From positions 1 to 64,000 of the forward strand of contig NZ_RAQQ01000024.1 in assembly GCF_003610785.1 (NCBI RefSeq): a stretch of 64,000 nucleotides of DNA. Reading direction: 5' to 3'. The stretch comes from Micromonospora globbae. GTDB lineage: Bacteria > Actinomycetota > Actinomycetes > Mycobacteriales > Micromonosporaceae. Numbering within the stretch: the stretch's first letter is position 1; each line of letters begins with the position of its first letter. Shown here in pieces: positions 1-8,047 of the stretch. The notes beneath the pieces are model-generated. The model was not told the origin of the DNA. It worked only from the letters and a program-made list of their open reading frames with translations, and did no database searches. A program made the translations under genes and the position numbers.

Positions 1-162
1 GTCCGTCGACGCCACCCGACCCGGCGACAACACCCCCCGGATCATCCGTACGACAGGGGCAGTAAGTCATACCGGGCCGGGCGACCGAGCAGTCCCCGGC
101 TGGGGACGATCAAAAAGGTAACGGGGGAGCGACCGACCGGCGGTCGACCCCCCCGCCGCTTC

Positions 163-1296
163 TCAGCGGTGCCGGAACGACTGCCGGACGACGCCGCCGA
201 CGATCGCGCACCAGGTGCTGGCGTTGACCTTGCCGTTGCGCGGCAACCCGTGCAGGGCCTGGAGGTCCTGCACCGCCTTGCGGGTCGCGTAGTCGTACTC
301 GCCGGTGACGGTGACCTCGGCGTACCCCTTGATGTTGAGGATGAACTGGACGGCGCTGACGGGCAGCCCGCTCGCGTCCTTGTCCAGCTCGGGAACCAGG
401 GTCTCCCAGGTCTGCGGGGTGAGGGTGGCGTCGACGTCCACCGGGATGCCGTTGCGGTACTGCCAGTCCTGCACGGCGGCCACGGTGGCGGCGTCGAAGA
501 CGCTGTTGACCGGCACCGTGTAGCCCCGGTGGGCGAGCAGGTACTGCACCACCTGCACGGCGGGGGAGCTGACGAAGCGCCACAGGTCGGGCCAGCGGCG
601 GGCCGGCACGTCCGCGAGGTCGGTGCCGAGCCGGGCGAACACCCGGCGGCGGAGCATGGGGAACTGGCGGTAGAACGCGGCGCCGGGGCACTGCGTGTTG
701 CGGAAGTCCCAGTGGCCGAAGATGTCGTGGGCGTGCAGTCCGTACTGCCGGCAGACCGCGACGCAGAGCTTGACCAGGGAGTCGAGCAGCGCCTGCGGCG
801 GCGTCTCCGTGACGTACGTGCCCTCGTTCTCGATCCCGATGGCACGCCCGTTCTCGCCGGGGCAGTGCGCCGCGATCATCTGCCGGTCGCCGGCCTGCAG
901 GCGCTCCAGGCTGCCCCGCCGGCCCTCCAGCACGTAGCCGCCGCGGCTCACGGTGAAGTGCTGCCCGGTGTCCGACCAGCCGTTGCCGTCCATGTGCAGG
1001 TCCTGGCAGTCCCGCGCCAGCTTGACGGCCTGCGCCTCGGAGTAGTCGGTGACGTTCGGGAACGCCATGTGGTGGACGATGATCTTGTTGGTGGCGATGG
1101 CGCTGACCGGCAGCGGGTCGGCCGGCGGGCGCGCCCCCCACTCGTCGCAGCTGATGATCCAGTCGAGGTCCGCGCCCGGGGCCGCCTTCGCCGCGGACGG
1201 GAGGGCGAGTTCGCTCCCGACGACCGCGACCGTCGCGGCGCCGAGGCCGGCCCGCAGCAGGGTGCGGCGGTCCAGTTCGGAATGGTCGACGTGCAT
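163..1296 (-). CDS. Secreted N-acetylmuramoyl-L-alanine amidase with two peptidoglycan-binding domains
   Basis: 377 aa. The N-terminus carries a twin-arginine signal (DRRTLLRAG) followed by a hydrophobic stretch ending AKAAP, so the enzyme is probably exported folded by Tat. Residues ~50-215 match the amidase_2/PGRP fold that cuts the amide between muramic acid and L-Ala. Likely zinc ligands are the histidine of IVHHMAFPN and the His and Cys of GHWDFRNTQCPG. The C-terminal third holds two PG_binding_1-type repeats (around VFDAATVAAVQ and EYDYATRKAVQ) that would tether it to the wall. The start is chosen because AGGAG lies 7 bases upstream of ATG; the frame is open further upstream but has no signal peptide there. 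Family assignment is firm; role in wall turnover or predation is inference. Confidence 0.9.
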   Translation of the reverse strand: MHVDHSELDRRTLLRAGLGAATVAVVGSELALPSAAKAAPGADLDWIISCDEWGARPPADPLPVSAIATNKIIVHHMAFPNVTDYSEAQAVKLARDCQDLHMDGNGWSDTGQHFTVSRGGYVLEGRRGSLERLQAGDRQMIAAHCPGENGRAIGIENEGTYVTETPPQALLDSLVKLCVAVCRQYGLHAHDIFGHWDFRNTQCPGAAFYRQFPMLRRRVFARLGTDLADVPARRWPDLWRFVSSPAVQVVQYLLAHRGYTVPVNSVFDAATVAAVQDWQYRNGIPVDVDATLTPQTWETLVPELDKDASGLPVSAVQFILNIKGYAEVTVTGEYDYATRKAVQDLQALHGLPRNGKVNASTWCAIVGGVVRQSFRHR

Positions 1297-1400
1297 GGCA
1301 TCTCCTCTGCGGCCGAGCGGGGGTGTGTGAAAAGTAGCTCCAGAGGCCGCGCGTGATGTGGAGGATATTGCCAGGCGTCGGTGTCGCGCTAGGCCTGTCC

Positions 1401-2093
1401 TCACTCCTCGATGGCGCCGCCGGTCCGCCGCAGGTGGCGGCGGAACGTGTACGCGGGGTCCGCGGCCCGGCGGGCCAGGTAGTCGTCGAAGGCGGTCTGC
1501 CGGCGCAGGGTCTCGCCCGCCCGGATCCGCGCGGCCTGGTCCCGCTCGACCTCCCGGATGCCGGCCGCGGTCGCCAGCACCTCCTCGGCCCGGGCCGCCG
1601 GCACGAAGAGCACCCCGTCGTCGTCGCCGAGGACGACGTCGTCCCGGCCCACCTCGTGGCCGCCCACCCGGGCGCTGGTCAGCGCCTCCGGCTCGCGCGG
1701 GTCCACGCGGACCGGCCCGAGTGGACAACTGCCGTAGCTGAAGACCGGCACCCCGATCTCGACCAGCTCCGCCGTGTCGCGGTGCAGCCCCCACACCACC
1801 AGTCCGGCGACCCCGGCCGCGGCGGCCTCGAGCACCGCGAGGTCACCCACGCACGCCTCGTCCGACCGGCCGCCGTTGTCGACCACGAGCACGTCACCCG
1901 GCGCCGCCACGCCGAACGCCTCCAGGAACACGTCCACGCTGCCGTAGTGCCGCGCCGGCAGCACCCGCCCCGCGATCCGCTGGCCCACCACCACGGGCCG
2001 CACACCGGCCGGCGCGGCCCGCAGCGGCACCCCGAGGCGTACGCAGGCGTCGGCCAGCAGTGGCGTGGACAGGTCGGCGAAGCGCTCCAGCAT
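1401..2093 (-). CDS. RraA family protein (HMG/CHA aldolase-like)
   Basis: 230 aa. It matches the RraA/4-hydroxy-4-methyl-2-oxoglutarate aldolase fold: DVLVVDNGGRSDEACVGD supplies the glycine/aspartate substrate loop, and GLHRDT gives the Arg-Asp pair used for pyruvate and metal binding in aldolase members (family knowledge). Aldolases of this family retro-cleave 4-hydroxy-2-oxo acids to pyruvate; RraA proper inhibits RNase E. At 230 aa it is closer to the aldolase-type members than to the ~160 aa E. coli RraA. GAGGAGG precedes ATG by 6 bases. It is divergent from the slipin gene. No aromatic-pathway neighbours are present, so the substrate is unknown. Confidence 0.85.
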   Translation of the reverse strand: MLERFADLSTPLLADACVRLGVPLRAAPAGVRPVVVGQRIAGRVLPARHYGSVDVFLEAFGVAAPGDVLVVDNGGRSDEACVGDLAVLEAAAAGVAGLVVWGLHRDTAELVEIGVPVFSYGSCPLGPVRVDPREPEALTSARVGGHEVGRDDVVLGDDDGVLFVPAARAEEVLATAAGIREVERDQAARIRAGETLRRQTAFDDYLARRAADPAYTFRRHLRRTGGAIEE

Positions 2094-2274
2094 GACGGCC
2101 TCCTCGGTGCGGGGCCGCCATCGTAGGAGGGGCGGCGCGGTGGGCGGCCAGATCCAATTCCGGGGGCCTGGTCCCGTGCCCCGGGCCGGGCCCGTCGGGA
2201 TCGGAGGACTGACGGGCGGAACAGCGGGTATGCGCGGTTCCGCAACGTGGGTGTCGGTCGGGATCGGGGGTGCC

Positions 2275-3159
2275 ATGGGAGCCGCCGTGGTGGTCGCCGT
2301 GGTCGTCGTGGTCGTGATCGCGGTGCTCGTGCTGACGCTCAGCCTGCGGATGGTCCAGCAGTACCAGCGCGGGATCGTCTTCCGCTTCGGCCGGGTGCTG
2401 GAGGGCGTCCGCGAACCCGGCCTGCACCTGATCGTCCCGATCGCCGACCGGATGGTCCGGGTCAGCATGCAGACCACGGTGATCGGCGTGCCGGCGCAGG
2501 GAGCGATCACCCGGGACAACGTGACGCTCACCGTCGACGCCGTCGTCTACTACCGGGTGGTCGACCCGGTCAAGGCGCTGGTCAACGTCCACGACTACCC
2601 GTCGGCCGTGCTCCAGGTGGCGCAGACCGCACTGCGCTCGGTGATCGGCAAGGCGGACCTGGACACCCTGCTCGGCGACCGGGACCGCATCAACGCGGAG
2701 CTGAAGGCGGTGATCGACGCGCCGACGGAGAAGCCGTGGGGTCTGCTCATCGAGCGGGTCGAGGTCAAGGACGTGTCACTGCCCGAGGGCATGAAGCGGT
2801 CGATGTCCCGGCAGGCCGAGGCCGAGCGGGAACGGCGCGCCCGGGTGATCGCGGCCGACGGCGAGTACCAGGCGTCGCGGCGGCTCGCGGACGCCTCGCG
2901 GGCGATGGCGGCCACGCCGGGCGCGTACCAGCTCCGTCTGTTGCAGACCGTGGTGGACGTGGCGGCCGAGAAGAACAGCACCCTCGTGATGCCGTTCCCG
3001 GTCGAGCTGCTGCGCTTCTTCGACAAGTTCACCCGGTCGCCGGGCGGGCCGGCCTCCGCCGCGCCCCAGGTCGGTTCGCCGGAGCAGCGGGATCTCGGGC
3101 CGCTCACCGGGGACGTGGCCGGCGCCGCGGAGGGCGACGGCCACGGGCGCCCGTCGTGA
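2275..3159 (+). CDS. Slipin family SPFH/band 7 membrane protein
   Basis: 294 aa from the ATG at 2275 (an in-frame ATG at 2230 would add 15 aa). The N-terminus is one valine-rich membrane segment (MGAAVVVAVVVVVVIAVLVL), followed directly by an SPFH domain: QQYQRGIVFRFGRVLEGVREPG, then the charged helical region QAEAERERRARVIAADGEYQ typical of stomatin/slipin. Such proteins oligomerise in membrane microdomains and modulate channels or proteases. The classic NfeD-type partner is absent; the next gene encodes a small channel-like protein on the same strand 107 bases downstream, which may be a functional companion (inference). Confidence 0.88.
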   Translation: MGAAVVVAVVVVVVIAVLVLTLSLRMVQQYQRGIVFRFGRVLEGVREPGLHLIVPIADRMVRVSMQTTVIGVPAQGAITRDNVTLTVDAVVYYRVVDPVKALVNVHDYPSAVLQVAQTALRSVIGKADLDTLLGDRDRINAELKAVIDAPTEKPWGLLIERVEVKDVSLPEGMKRSMSRQAEAERERRARVIAADGEYQASRRLADASRAMAATPGAYQLRLLQTVVDVAAEKNSTLVMPFPVELLRFFDKFTRSPGGPASAAPQVGSPEQRDLGPLTGDVAGAAEGDGHGRPS

Positions 3160-3266
3160 CGGTGACCGTGTCGGGAGTGTCCTCCCCGGGCGTTTGAAGC
3201 CCGGTGCGCGCCGGGTAGATGCCGGATTTCGACATCCGCGACCTACCCCGGTGTGGAGGACCTTGA

Positions 3267-4211
3267 ATGAGAGACAACGTCGGCGACGCGGTGGGCGACG
3301 CCCTCCGCTCGGTGATGCTCTTCGTGCCCAAGGCCGTCGCCTTCGTGGCCATCCTGGTGGTCGGTTGGCTGATCGCGCGGGCCGCGTCGAAGGTCGTGAA
3401 CCGGATCCTGGAGCGCGTCGGCTTCGACCGTGCCGTCGAGCGGGGCGGCATCCGCCGGGCGCTGAGCCGGTCCCGGTACGACGCGAGCGATCTCGTCGCC
3501 CGGCTCGTCCAGTACGCGCTGCTGCTGGTCACCCTCCAGCTCGCGTTCGGCATCTGGGGGCCGAACCCCGTCTCCGACCTGATCGCCGCGGTGATCGCCT
3601 GGCTGCCCCGCGCGTTCGTGGCGGTCGTCATCGTCGTGGTGGCCGCCGCCATCGCCAGCGCCGTCCGCGACGTCATCGGTGGTGCGCTCGGCGGCCTCTC
3701 GTACGGCCGGGCGCTCGCGACCGTCGCCTACGTCTTCCTCCTCGGGCTCGGGGCCATCGCGGCGCTCGACCAGATCGGCGTCGCCACGGCGATCACCACG
3801 CCGGTGCTGATCGCCGTGCTGGCCACCCTCGGCGGGATCCTCGTCGTCGGCGTGGGCGGCGGTCTGGTCCGTCCGATGCAGAGCCGCTGGGAGACGTGGC
3901 TGACGCGGGCCGAGCAGGAGTCCCGGCAGATCGCCGAGCAGGCCCGCGCGTACCGGGCCGCCCGCCGCGACGCCGAGCGGTCCCGGGCGGCCACGGACGA
4001 CCCGGACGCCACCCAGGCCACCACGCCCGCCGACCCGGAGGCGACCCAGGTGGTGTCGCCGGCGGCCGACCCGGACGCGACCCAGGTGGTGCCCCGGCCC
4101 GCGGACGCCGCCGCGAGCACCGGCACGTCGGTCCCCGGTCCGCGCGGTGCGGACGACAGCGAGGCCACCATGGTCATCCCGCCCGTCGAACGCCCGTCCG
4201 ACCACCGCTGA
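3267..4211 (+). CDS. Mechanosensitive-channel-like (TM_helix repeat) membrane protein with Thr-rich tail
   Basis: 314 aa. GGAGGA ends 6 bases before ATG. About five hydrophobic helices (residues ~15-40, 80-98, 105-130, 148-166, 175-200) resemble the conserved TM_helix/CmpX-type relatives of MscS; the classic large MscS beta domain is lacking, so conductance is not certain. Residues ~205-240 form a charged helix. The cytoplasmic-looking tail, residues 245-305, carries four acidic-Ala-Thr motifs: DATQ (T249), EATQVV (T260), DATQVV (T272) and EATMVI (T301). These resemble substrate sites of actinobacterial PknB-type kinases and FHA ligands. The preceding slipin gene may be related in function. 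Confidence 0.8.
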   Translation: MRDNVGDAVGDALRSVMLFVPKAVAFVAILVVGWLIARAASKVVNRILERVGFDRAVERGGIRRALSRSRYDASDLVARLVQYALLLVTLQLAFGIWGPNPVSDLIAAVIAWLPRAFVAVVIVVVAAAIASAVRDVIGGALGGLSYGRALATVAYVFLLGLGAIAALDQIGVATAITTPVLIAVLATLGGILVVGVGGGLVRPMQSRWETWLTRAEQESRQIAEQARAYRAARRDAERSRAATDDPDATQATTPADPEATQVVSPAADPDATQVVPRPADAAASTGTSVPGPRGADDSEATMVIPPVERPSDHR

Positions 4212-4217
4212 GCCGAC

Positions 4218-4255
4218 CGCGACGGGCGTGGGGCCGGCGCCCCACGCCCGTCGCG
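4218..4255 (+). terminator. Strong hairpin after the channel gene
   Basis: A perfect 16-bp inverted repeat with a 6-base loop (CCGGCG) begins 6 bases after the stop codon at 4211 and is followed by TTCCC. There is no long T tract, as is usual in high-GC actinobacteria. Confidence 0.75.
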
Positions 4256-4315
4256 TTCCCGACCTGTTCGCGATCACGCTGGGATCGGCGGCCTGCCGCC
4301 GTTACGATCCTCGGC

Positions 4316-4333
4316 ATGACCTGGCGACATTGA
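4316..4333 (+). other. Possible leaderless five-codon ORF in front of the MFS gene
   Basis: TACGAT (4303-4308) fits a -10 box and is followed after 7 bases by ATG; the reading frame is M-T-W-R-H-stop. It ends 81 bases before the MFS start. It may simply mark the transcription start region rather than a translated leader. Confidence 0.25.
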
Positions 4334-4414
4334 TGCACTGTCGACGGCCGCACCCGTGGGCCGCCGCGGACGCCACACCACCGGCGTCCGCTTCGATCCC
4401 ACGGGAAAGGCCTC

Positions 4415-5704
4415 ATGACCATCACCACCACCCGCGTGCCGGGCGTCCGCCGCGTGACGGCGACGCTCTACGGGTACGCGTTCCTCACGGACTTCGTCCT
4501 GCTCTACCCGGTGTACGTGCTGCTGTTCGCCGACGCCGGGCTGTCGGTCGGGCAGATCTCCTCGCTCTTCGTCATCTGGTCGGCCAGCGCCATCCTGCTG
4601 GAGGTGCCCTCCGGCGCCTGGGCCGACGCCGTGTCCCGGCGACTGCTGCTGTGCCTCGCGCCGCTGGTCACCGCCGCCGGCTTCGCCGTCTGGGTGCTCC
4701 TGCCGTCGTACCCGGCGTTCGCGCTCGGCTTCCTGCTCTGGGGCGCGGGCGCGGCGCTCGGCTCCGGCGCGCTGGAGGCGCTGGTCTTCACCGAACTCGA
4801 CCGCCTCGGCGCCGCCGGCCGGTACGCCCGGGTGATGGGCCGGGCCAGGACCGCCGGGGTGGTCGGGGCGGCCGCCTCGGCGCCGCTGGCCGCTCCGGTG
4901 CTCGCCGCCGGCGGCTACCCGGCGGTCGCCGCCGGCGGCTACCCGGCGGTCGCCGCGGGCAGCATCCTCGCGTGCCTGCTCGCGGCGGCCGTCGCCACCC
5001 GGTTCCCGGAGCACCGCGACACCGACGGCGGGGCCGGGTCCGACGAGGACGACCTGGGCTGGGCGGCGAGCCTGCGCGCCGGGCTGGCCGAGGCGCGCAC
5101 CGTGCCCACCGTCCGCGCGGCCGTGCTGCTGGTCGCGGCGGTGGCCGCGGGCTGGGGCGCCCTCGACGAGTACACCCCGCTCCTGGCCCGGGACACCGGC
5201 CTCGACACCGCCACGGTGCCGCTGCTGCTCCTGCTGGTCTGGGTCGGCACGACCGCCGGCGGGCTGCTCGCGCCGGCCGGGGAGCGGCTCACCACCCGCG
5301 GGTACGCGGCCCTGCTCTGCCTCGGCGCACTGACCCTCGCCGGTGGGGCGTTGACCGGGCACCCGGCCGGCTTCGTGCTGGTGGCGGTGGCGTTCGGTGC
5401 CTTCCAGCTCGCCACCGTGCTGGCCGACGCCCGGTTGCAGGCCCGCATATCCGGCCCGAGTCGCGCCACCGTCACCTCGCTCGCCGGCCTGGCCACCGAC
5501 GTCACCATCATCGCCGTGTACGCCGGCTACGGGCTCGTCGCCTCGGGCGCGGGCAACGCGGTGGCGTTCGCGGCGGTGGCCGTGCCGTACCTCGGGGTGG
5601 CGCTGCTGCTGATCGGCCGTCGCCGGAACCGGAGCCGGCCGCGGCCGGCCGCCGAACCGGCGGCCGTGGGGGACACCGCCCCGGCCACGGCGCCGCCCGC
5701 GTGA
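4415..5704 (+). CDS. MFS transporter
   Basis: 429 aa with about 12 hydrophobic segments. The loop after helix 2 reads EVPSGAWADAVSRR, the MFS motif A region. Relatives are small actinobacterial exporters of unknown substrate. Residues around 165-180 contain an exact 8-aa tandem duplication (AGGYPAVA twice) caused by a 24-bp DNA duplication, lying within or next to a membrane helix. The start is ATG with a weak GGGAAAGG upstream. It is flanked by a terminator upstream and an inverted repeat overlapping its stop, so it is probably transcribed alone. Confidence 0.85.
   Translation: MTITTTRVPGVRRVTATLYGYAFLTDFVLLYPVYVLLFADAGLSVGQISSLFVIWSASAILLEVPSGAWADAVSRRLLLCLAPLVTAAGFAVWVLLPSYPAFALGFLLWGAGAALGSGALEALVFTELDRLGAAGRYARVMGRARTAGVVGAAASAPLAAPVLAAGGYPAVAAGGYPAVAAGSILACLLAAAVATRFPEHRDTDGGAGSDEDDLGWAASLRAGLAEARTVPTVRAAVLLVAAVAAGWGALDEYTPLLARDTGLDTATVPLLLLLVWVGTTAGGLLAPAGERLTTRGYAALLCLGALTLAGGALTGHPAGFVLVAVAFGAFQLATVLADARLQARISGPSRATVTSLAGLATDVTIIAVYAGYGLVASGAGNAVAFAAVAVPYLGVALLLIGRRRNRSRPRPAAEPAAVGDTAPATAPPA
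4904..4951 (+). repeat. 24-bp exact tandem duplication inside the MFS gene
   Basis: Two identical 24-bp units (4904-4927 and 4928-4951) encode AGGYPAVA twice; the first five bases of the unit recur again after the second copy. In-frame, so the protein stays open. Confidence 0.9.
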
Positions 5705-5728
5705 TGATGTGACGGGGGTCACTTCATC
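5703..5728 (+). promoter_or_regulatory. Inverted repeat with CRP-like core
   Basis: An 11-base inverted repeat with one mismatch and a 4-base G loop overlaps the MFS stop. Its core (5708-5723) reads TGTGA-N6-TCACT, one base away from the CRP/FNR-type consensus TGTGA-N6-TCACA known in mycobacteria. It lies ~94 bases before the start of the next gene. Site by sequence only; it could also act as a hairpin terminator. Confidence 0.45.
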
Positions 5729-5816
5729 GGGTGTCGGGTCGCCGCCGTCGGCTCCGACCCCTTCGGTGAGCGGACATCCGGCCGGGGTGCCGCCGTGAGC
5801 GACGAGGAGCGACGGG

Positions 5817-6621
5817 ATGACGGCGGTGCCGGGCATGGGTTTCGACGGCTGGTGCGACGAGATCGTCACGCAGGCGGAGGCGATGGCGTCGCACCTGAAC
5901 GGGGCCGACCTGCGGACGCCGGTGCCGTCGTGCCCCGGCTGGACGGTCGGCCAGCTGGTGCGGCACGTGGGCGCGGGGCACCGCTGGGCCGAGGAGACCG
6001 TGCGCACCAGAGCCACGTCCCCGCTGCCCGACACCGACCTGCGGGAGCTGTCCGGGCACACCGGCGGCGATCCCGCGGTGCTCGGGCCGTGGCTCGCCGA
6101 GGGCGCCGTGGCGCTCGCCCGGACGCTGCGGGCCGCCGGGCCGCGGGCCACGGTGTGGACGCCGATCCCGGGCCGGACGGACGCGGGCTTCTACGCCCGC
6201 CGTTTCGCCCACGAGACGCTGGTGCACCGGGCCGACGCCGCCCTCGCCCTCGGCGTGCCGTTCACCGCCGGGCAGGAGGTCGTGATCGACGCGCTGGACG
6301 AGTGGATGGCGCTCGACGCGCTGCCCGTCATGCTGGAGCTCAAGCCCGAGCGGCGCGAGCTGCTCGGGCCCGGGCGCACCGTGCACCTGCACGCCACGGA
6401 CACGGCGCCCGAGGTGGGAGCGGAGTGGCTCGTGGACCTCACGGGGGACGTCGGCGCGTGGCGGCGCGGCCACGCGACGGCCGCTGTCGCCGTGCGCGGC
6501 CCCCTCACCGAGCTGCTGCTCACCGTGTACGGGCGCCGCCCGCTCACCGACGGCACGGTCCGGGTGCACGGCGACCGCGGGTTGCTGGAGTTTCTGGCTG
6601 GCGCGGGTCAGCTTCGGCTGA
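5817..6621 (+). CDS. Maleylpyruvate isomerase family mycothiol-dependent enzyme, 3' end frameshifted
   Basis: About 265 aa. The N-terminal DinB-like domain shows PVPSCPGWTVGQLVRHVGAGHRWAEE with the family's conserved histidines, and FAHETLVHRADA supplies the second metal-binding region. Members are mycothiol-dependent isomerases or uncharacterised actinobacterial relatives. Near the end the sequence holds CTGGCTGG (6594-6601). Removing one CTGG restores a natural terminus LEFLARVSFG and stop at 6619-6621. As given, the frame misses that stop and runs to 7451 through DNA antisense to the next two genes, which I take as non-native. The call is firm up to residue ~260. GGAG precedes ATG by about 8 bases. 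Confidence 0.8.
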
Positions 6622-6631
6622 CCCGCGCCAG
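6598..6631 (+). terminator. 14-bp perfect hairpin with UUCG loop
   Basis: Perfect 14-bp arms (6598-6611 and 6618-6631) enclose CTTCGG, that is, a very stable C(UUCG)G tetraloop. It overlaps the expected stop codon of the maleylpyruvate-isomerase-family gene. No T tract follows. Confidence 0.75.
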
Positions 6632-6645
6632 CTCCCAGGTCACCG

Positions 6646-6735
6646 TCGGTCGGCCCGCGCCGGCTTCCGGGTCGGCTTCGGTCGGCCCGCGCCGGCTCCC
6701 GGGTCGGCCTCGGTCGGCCCGCGTCTCGTTCCGGT
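6646..6735. repeat. 32-bp imperfect tandem repeat, about 2.8 copies
   Basis: Units begin at 6646, 6678 and 6710 with TCGGTCGGCCCGCG; the first two differ at only two positions over 32 bases. They fill the gap between the convergent isomerase-family and VOC genes. Confidence 0.8.
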
Positions 6736-7124
6736 CAGCCGGCCAGGTGCAGGAACGACCACTGGTGGCCGTCGAGGTCGCGGAAGCCGCGCATGTAGAG
6801 CGGGCCGGAGTCCTGGCCGGGGCCGAGCGTCGTGCCGCCGGCCGCGACGGCCCGGTCGACCATCTCGTCGACCTGTTCGCGGCTCGACGCGGCGAGGCCG
6901 ACGATCACCTCCCGGCTGGTGCCGGTGTCCGTGACCGCGACGCCCGTGTACCCGGCGAAGGCCGACGCGATGTGCAGGATCAGCTGCGTCGTCTCGTTGA
7001 GCCGCAGCATCATGCTCGCCCCGTCCGGCGCGGGTCGCTCGCCGGTGAACCCGAGCGACCGGAAGAACTCGGCCGAGGTGGCCAGGTCGCGTACCGGCAG
7101 GTTGATGAAGGTGCTGATGGTCAT
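6735..7124 (-). CDS. VOC (glyoxalase/bleomycin-resistance) family protein
   Basis: 129 aa, a single two-module VOC domain: TISTFINLPVRDLATSAEFF at the N-terminus, and FRDLDGHQWSFLHL with the terminal metal-ligand region near the C-terminus. Small actinobacterial relatives have no assigned reaction. Its ATG overlaps the stop of the upstream DUF4287/SRPBCC gene (ATGA), so the two are translationally coupled. Confidence 0.85.
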   Translation of the reverse strand: MTISTFINLPVRDLATSAEFFRSLGFTGERPAPDGASMMLRLNETTQLILHIASAFAGYTGVAVTDTGTSREVIVGLAASSREQVDEMVDRAVAAGGTTLGPGQDSGPLYMRGFRDLDGHQWSFLHLAG

Positions 7125-7837
7125 CGGTCGTCTCCGTCCGCCTCCAGGAGCCGCTTGAGCGCGGCCAGCCGGTCCCGCCAGTACGCCTTCAGCTGCGCCG
7201 CCTGCTCCGCGTCGGTCACCTTCTCGTGCTGCACCGCCACGCGGGACCTCGTCTCGCCGACCGCCTCGAATCCGGCGACGATCCGGGTCGGCCCGCCGGC
7301 CCAGTCCGCCCGGAACGTCCGTGGCGGGGTCGCCGTCCGCAGCCGCACCTCGACGTCGGGCAGCCACCGGGCGCGCAGCGACCCGTCGGCGAACGCGGCG
7401 AACAGCCGGTCCACCGGCACGGCGACCGTCCGGCTGCCGCCCGCCGTGTAATCGCCGCCGCGCCGCTGGCCGGGTGCGCGCAGCCCGCGGGCCTGCTCGT
7501 ACCCCACGGTCACGGTCTGCGCCCACCAGCCGGGCACGTCGTGCACGGTGACGAGCCAGCGGGCGATCTCGGTGTGGGTGTGGGCGGTGCCGCCCCAGTC
7601 GTCGAGCAGGCCGAACCACTGCGCCCAGTCCCGCCCGGTACGCTCGCGCAGCAGGGCGTCGGCGATGCGGTCGGTCTGCGTGGCCGCCGCCGTGGGCGGC
7701 GGGGTCGGGGTGGGCGTTTCGCCCTCGTCGGGCCGGTCGGCACGGGCCAGCAGGTGCCGCCGGGCCGTCGTGTAGCTCTCGCCGGTCTTCACCATGCGGG
7801 CGCGTACCCGCGACTTGAAGGACTTCTGACTGGTCAT
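7121..7837 (-). CDS. DUF4287 and SRPBCC-like domain protein
   Basis: 238 aa. The first ~35 residues (SQKSFKSRVRARMVKTGESY then TTARRHLL) match the DUF4287 motif. A threonine/proline-rich linker (EGETPTPTPPPT) follows, then a region ~80-235 with features of the SRPBCC/START fold (VPVDRLFAAFADGSLRARWL, VRLRTATPPRTFRADW, KVTDAEQAAQLKAYWRDRL). The biochemical role is unknown. ATG at 7837 is preceded by GGGAG at 8 bases; its stop overlaps the VOC gene start. The ~210 bases upstream, up to the end of the next gene, contain no convincing coding sequence. Confidence 0.75.
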   Translation of the reverse strand: MTSQKSFKSRVRARMVKTGESYTTARRHLLARADRPDEGETPTPTPPPTAAATQTDRIADALLRERTGRDWAQWFGLLDDWGGTAHTHTEIARWLVTVHDVPGWWAQTVTVGYEQARGLRAPGQRRGGDYTAGGSRTVAVPVDRLFAAFADGSLRARWLPDVEVRLRTATPPRTFRADWAGGPTRIVAGFEAVGETRSRVAVQHEKVTDAEQAAQLKAYWRDRLAALKRLLEADGDDR

Positions 7838-8047
7838 CACATGCTCCCTGGCAACGGCGCGACCGCAGGGACTCACGCTCCCGTCGGCCCCGCCGGCGGT
7901 GGGGCATGTGGCACGCGTCCCGAGAGCCCAGAGCCCCCTTTGCCTCCGCGGAGCCGGCGGCGTGAGCGCCGGGAGGGAGGTGCGGCGCGGGACGGCGCCA
8001 CCGTCATCGTAACGCCCCGGGAGTGCCGTGCGCAGGCGCCGGGCCGG

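Noticed and set aside
1..120. Two short open frames at the left edge, ending TAA near 63-65 and 118-120
   Set aside because: Neither translation shows family features, and the window start hides any upstream sequence; a real gene end cannot be told from chance.
6622..7451. C-terminal extension of the mycothiol-dependent isomerase-family frame
   Set aside because: It crosses a terminator-type hairpin and lies antisense to two well-supported genes; the family ends near 6621 once the CTGG duplication is removed.
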